NCBI GenBank assembly: GCA_019459285.1
Contig: JAIBEL010000068.1
Location: 28,163 to 92,162 of the forward strand
Direction of reading: 5' to 3'
Source of the DNA: Rhizobium sp.
GTDB lineage: Bacteria; Pseudomonadota; Gammaproteobacteria; Burkholderiales; Thiobacillaceae
DNA length: 64,000 nucleotides
Shown: in pieces, positions 63,695-64,000 of the stretch
Layout of the letters: each line of letters starts with the position of its first letter
Numbering within the stretch: position 1 is the first letter of the stretch
Notes under the pieces: generated by a model
What the model was told of the DNA's origin: nothing
The model's database searches: none
What the model saw: only the letters and a program-made list of their open reading frames with translations
Translations under genes and position numbers: made by a program

Positions 63695-64000
63695 TCACGC
63701 CCATAGCGCGCATGACCACGGTCATGGACACGGCGCGCATCATGTCCATACGCATGTGTCATATGAAGGAGGCAACGGCAAACTGATCGTCGCCTTGCTG
63801 CTGACGCTGTCGTTCACCGGCGTCGAGGCCCTGGCCGGCTGGTGGTCGGGTTCGCTCGCGCTGCTGTCCGATGCGGCGCACATGTTCACCGACTCGTCCG
63901 CGCTGGGCCTGGCCGCGGCGGGGGCCGGGGGGGGGCGCCGGCCGCCCCCCATCCGGCCCTCCGATGGGCGGGGTGGGGGCGGGGTGGTGGGGGCGCGGGT
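63681..64000 (+). CDS. Cation diffusion facilitator transporter, 5' part (partial)
   Basis: GTG start overlapping the nagZ 3' end. The His-rich cytoplasmic N-terminus (AAHNHAHSAHDHGHGHGAHH) is followed by a first membrane helix (KLIVALLLTLSFTGVEALAG) and the metal-binding segment SLALLSDAAHMFTDSSALGL, typical CDF family (zinc/cadmium efflux). After about 63905 the frame loses sense, probably from sequence errors at the contig end, not a true break. Confidence 0.85.
   Translation, partial: MAAHNHAHSAHDHGHGHGAHHVHTHVSYEGGNGKLIVALLLTLSFTGVEALAGWWSGSLALLSDAAHMFTDSSALGLAAAGAGGGRRPPPIRPSDGRGGGGVVGAR
63905..64000. other. Low-quality G/C homopolymer tail of the contig
   Basis: Runs of eight or more G (for example after 63925) and repeated GGGG blocks fall where a conserved CDF transporter sequence should continue. 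Residues such as RRPP remain visible. This looks like assembly or sequencing error rather than biology. Confidence 0.75.

Noticed and set aside
63905..64000. G-rich blocks that could form G-quadruplexes
   Set aside because: They break a conserved protein at the contig end and look like sequencing errors.

Overview
This GC-rich window looks like a chromosomal contig from a betaproteobacterium, probably a Thiobacillus-type or related Nitrosomonadales bacterium. The evidence is gene content and order: rpsB-tsf-pyrH-frr, map-glnD, a complete MSHA-type pilus cluster, an RsuA-type pseudouridine synthase next to methylthioinosine phosphorylase, and MoxR/VWA gene pairs. No marker gene here fixes the genus. 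The last ~100 bases (from about 63905) are G/C homopolymer-rich and break a conserved protein, as at the poor-quality end of a contig.

Layout. 1-2725: translation operon rpsB-tsf-pyrH-frr (minus) with its promoter, leader hairpin and intergenic stem-loops. 2717-5691: an OmpR/EnvZ-like two-component pair and two small exported proteins. 5852-17651: housekeeping genes (map, glnD, def, rsuA-like, methylthioinosine phosphorylase, hpt, ampD, a phospholipase D-like lipoprotein, purT, a truncated hemoglobin) plus a FlaF-like protein and several small unknowns. 17676-22899: typA, rmuC, mtfA and an aminotransferase, with two Rho-independent terminators. 22917-38913: an Ala-rich lipoprotein, then a continuous minus-strand MSHA pilus locus transcribed in the order E-G-A-C-D-O-P-Q-I-(PilN)-J-K-L-M-N. 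39029-44649: a small exported protein, an Hsp33 with half of its zinc cysteines missing, a metallopeptidase/VWA protein with its MoxR ATPase, a NUDIX hydrolase and a 501-residue unknown.

44881-53659 is the accessory part. A 139-nt tRNA-like, strongly folded element lies directly upstream of tRNA-Ser(UGA). The 3' end of that tRNA is the likely attachment site of an 8.6-kb integrative element. It carries a P4-type integrase, an AlpA-like regulator, a primase-polymerase/SF3 helicase followed by an iteron-like inverted repeat (candidate origin), one lone virion-like protein, a stand-alone HEAAH metallopeptidase related to the FtsH protease domain, a small lipoprotein and several unknowns. It has no capsid, portal, terminase or tail genes. 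The layout resembles a phage satellite. Copies of GGGGGCACAT at both ends look like integrase arm sites.

53319-61276: a cell-envelope modification cluster next to the element. It has a YdjC-family deacetylase, a GtrA-like flippase, an ArnT-like GT39 and an ArnC-like GT2. Beside it, divergently, are a PmrAB/QseBC-like two-component system and a second GT39-like membrane glycosyltransferase. By analogy with the Francisella NaxD/FlmF2/FlmK and Bordetella Lgm pathways, this set could build, deacetylate, flip and attach a hexosamine to lipid A. The element's insertion appears to have replaced the C-terminus of the deacetylase. 61334-64000: a radical SAM protein, acpS, nagZ and the start of a cation diffusion facilitator.
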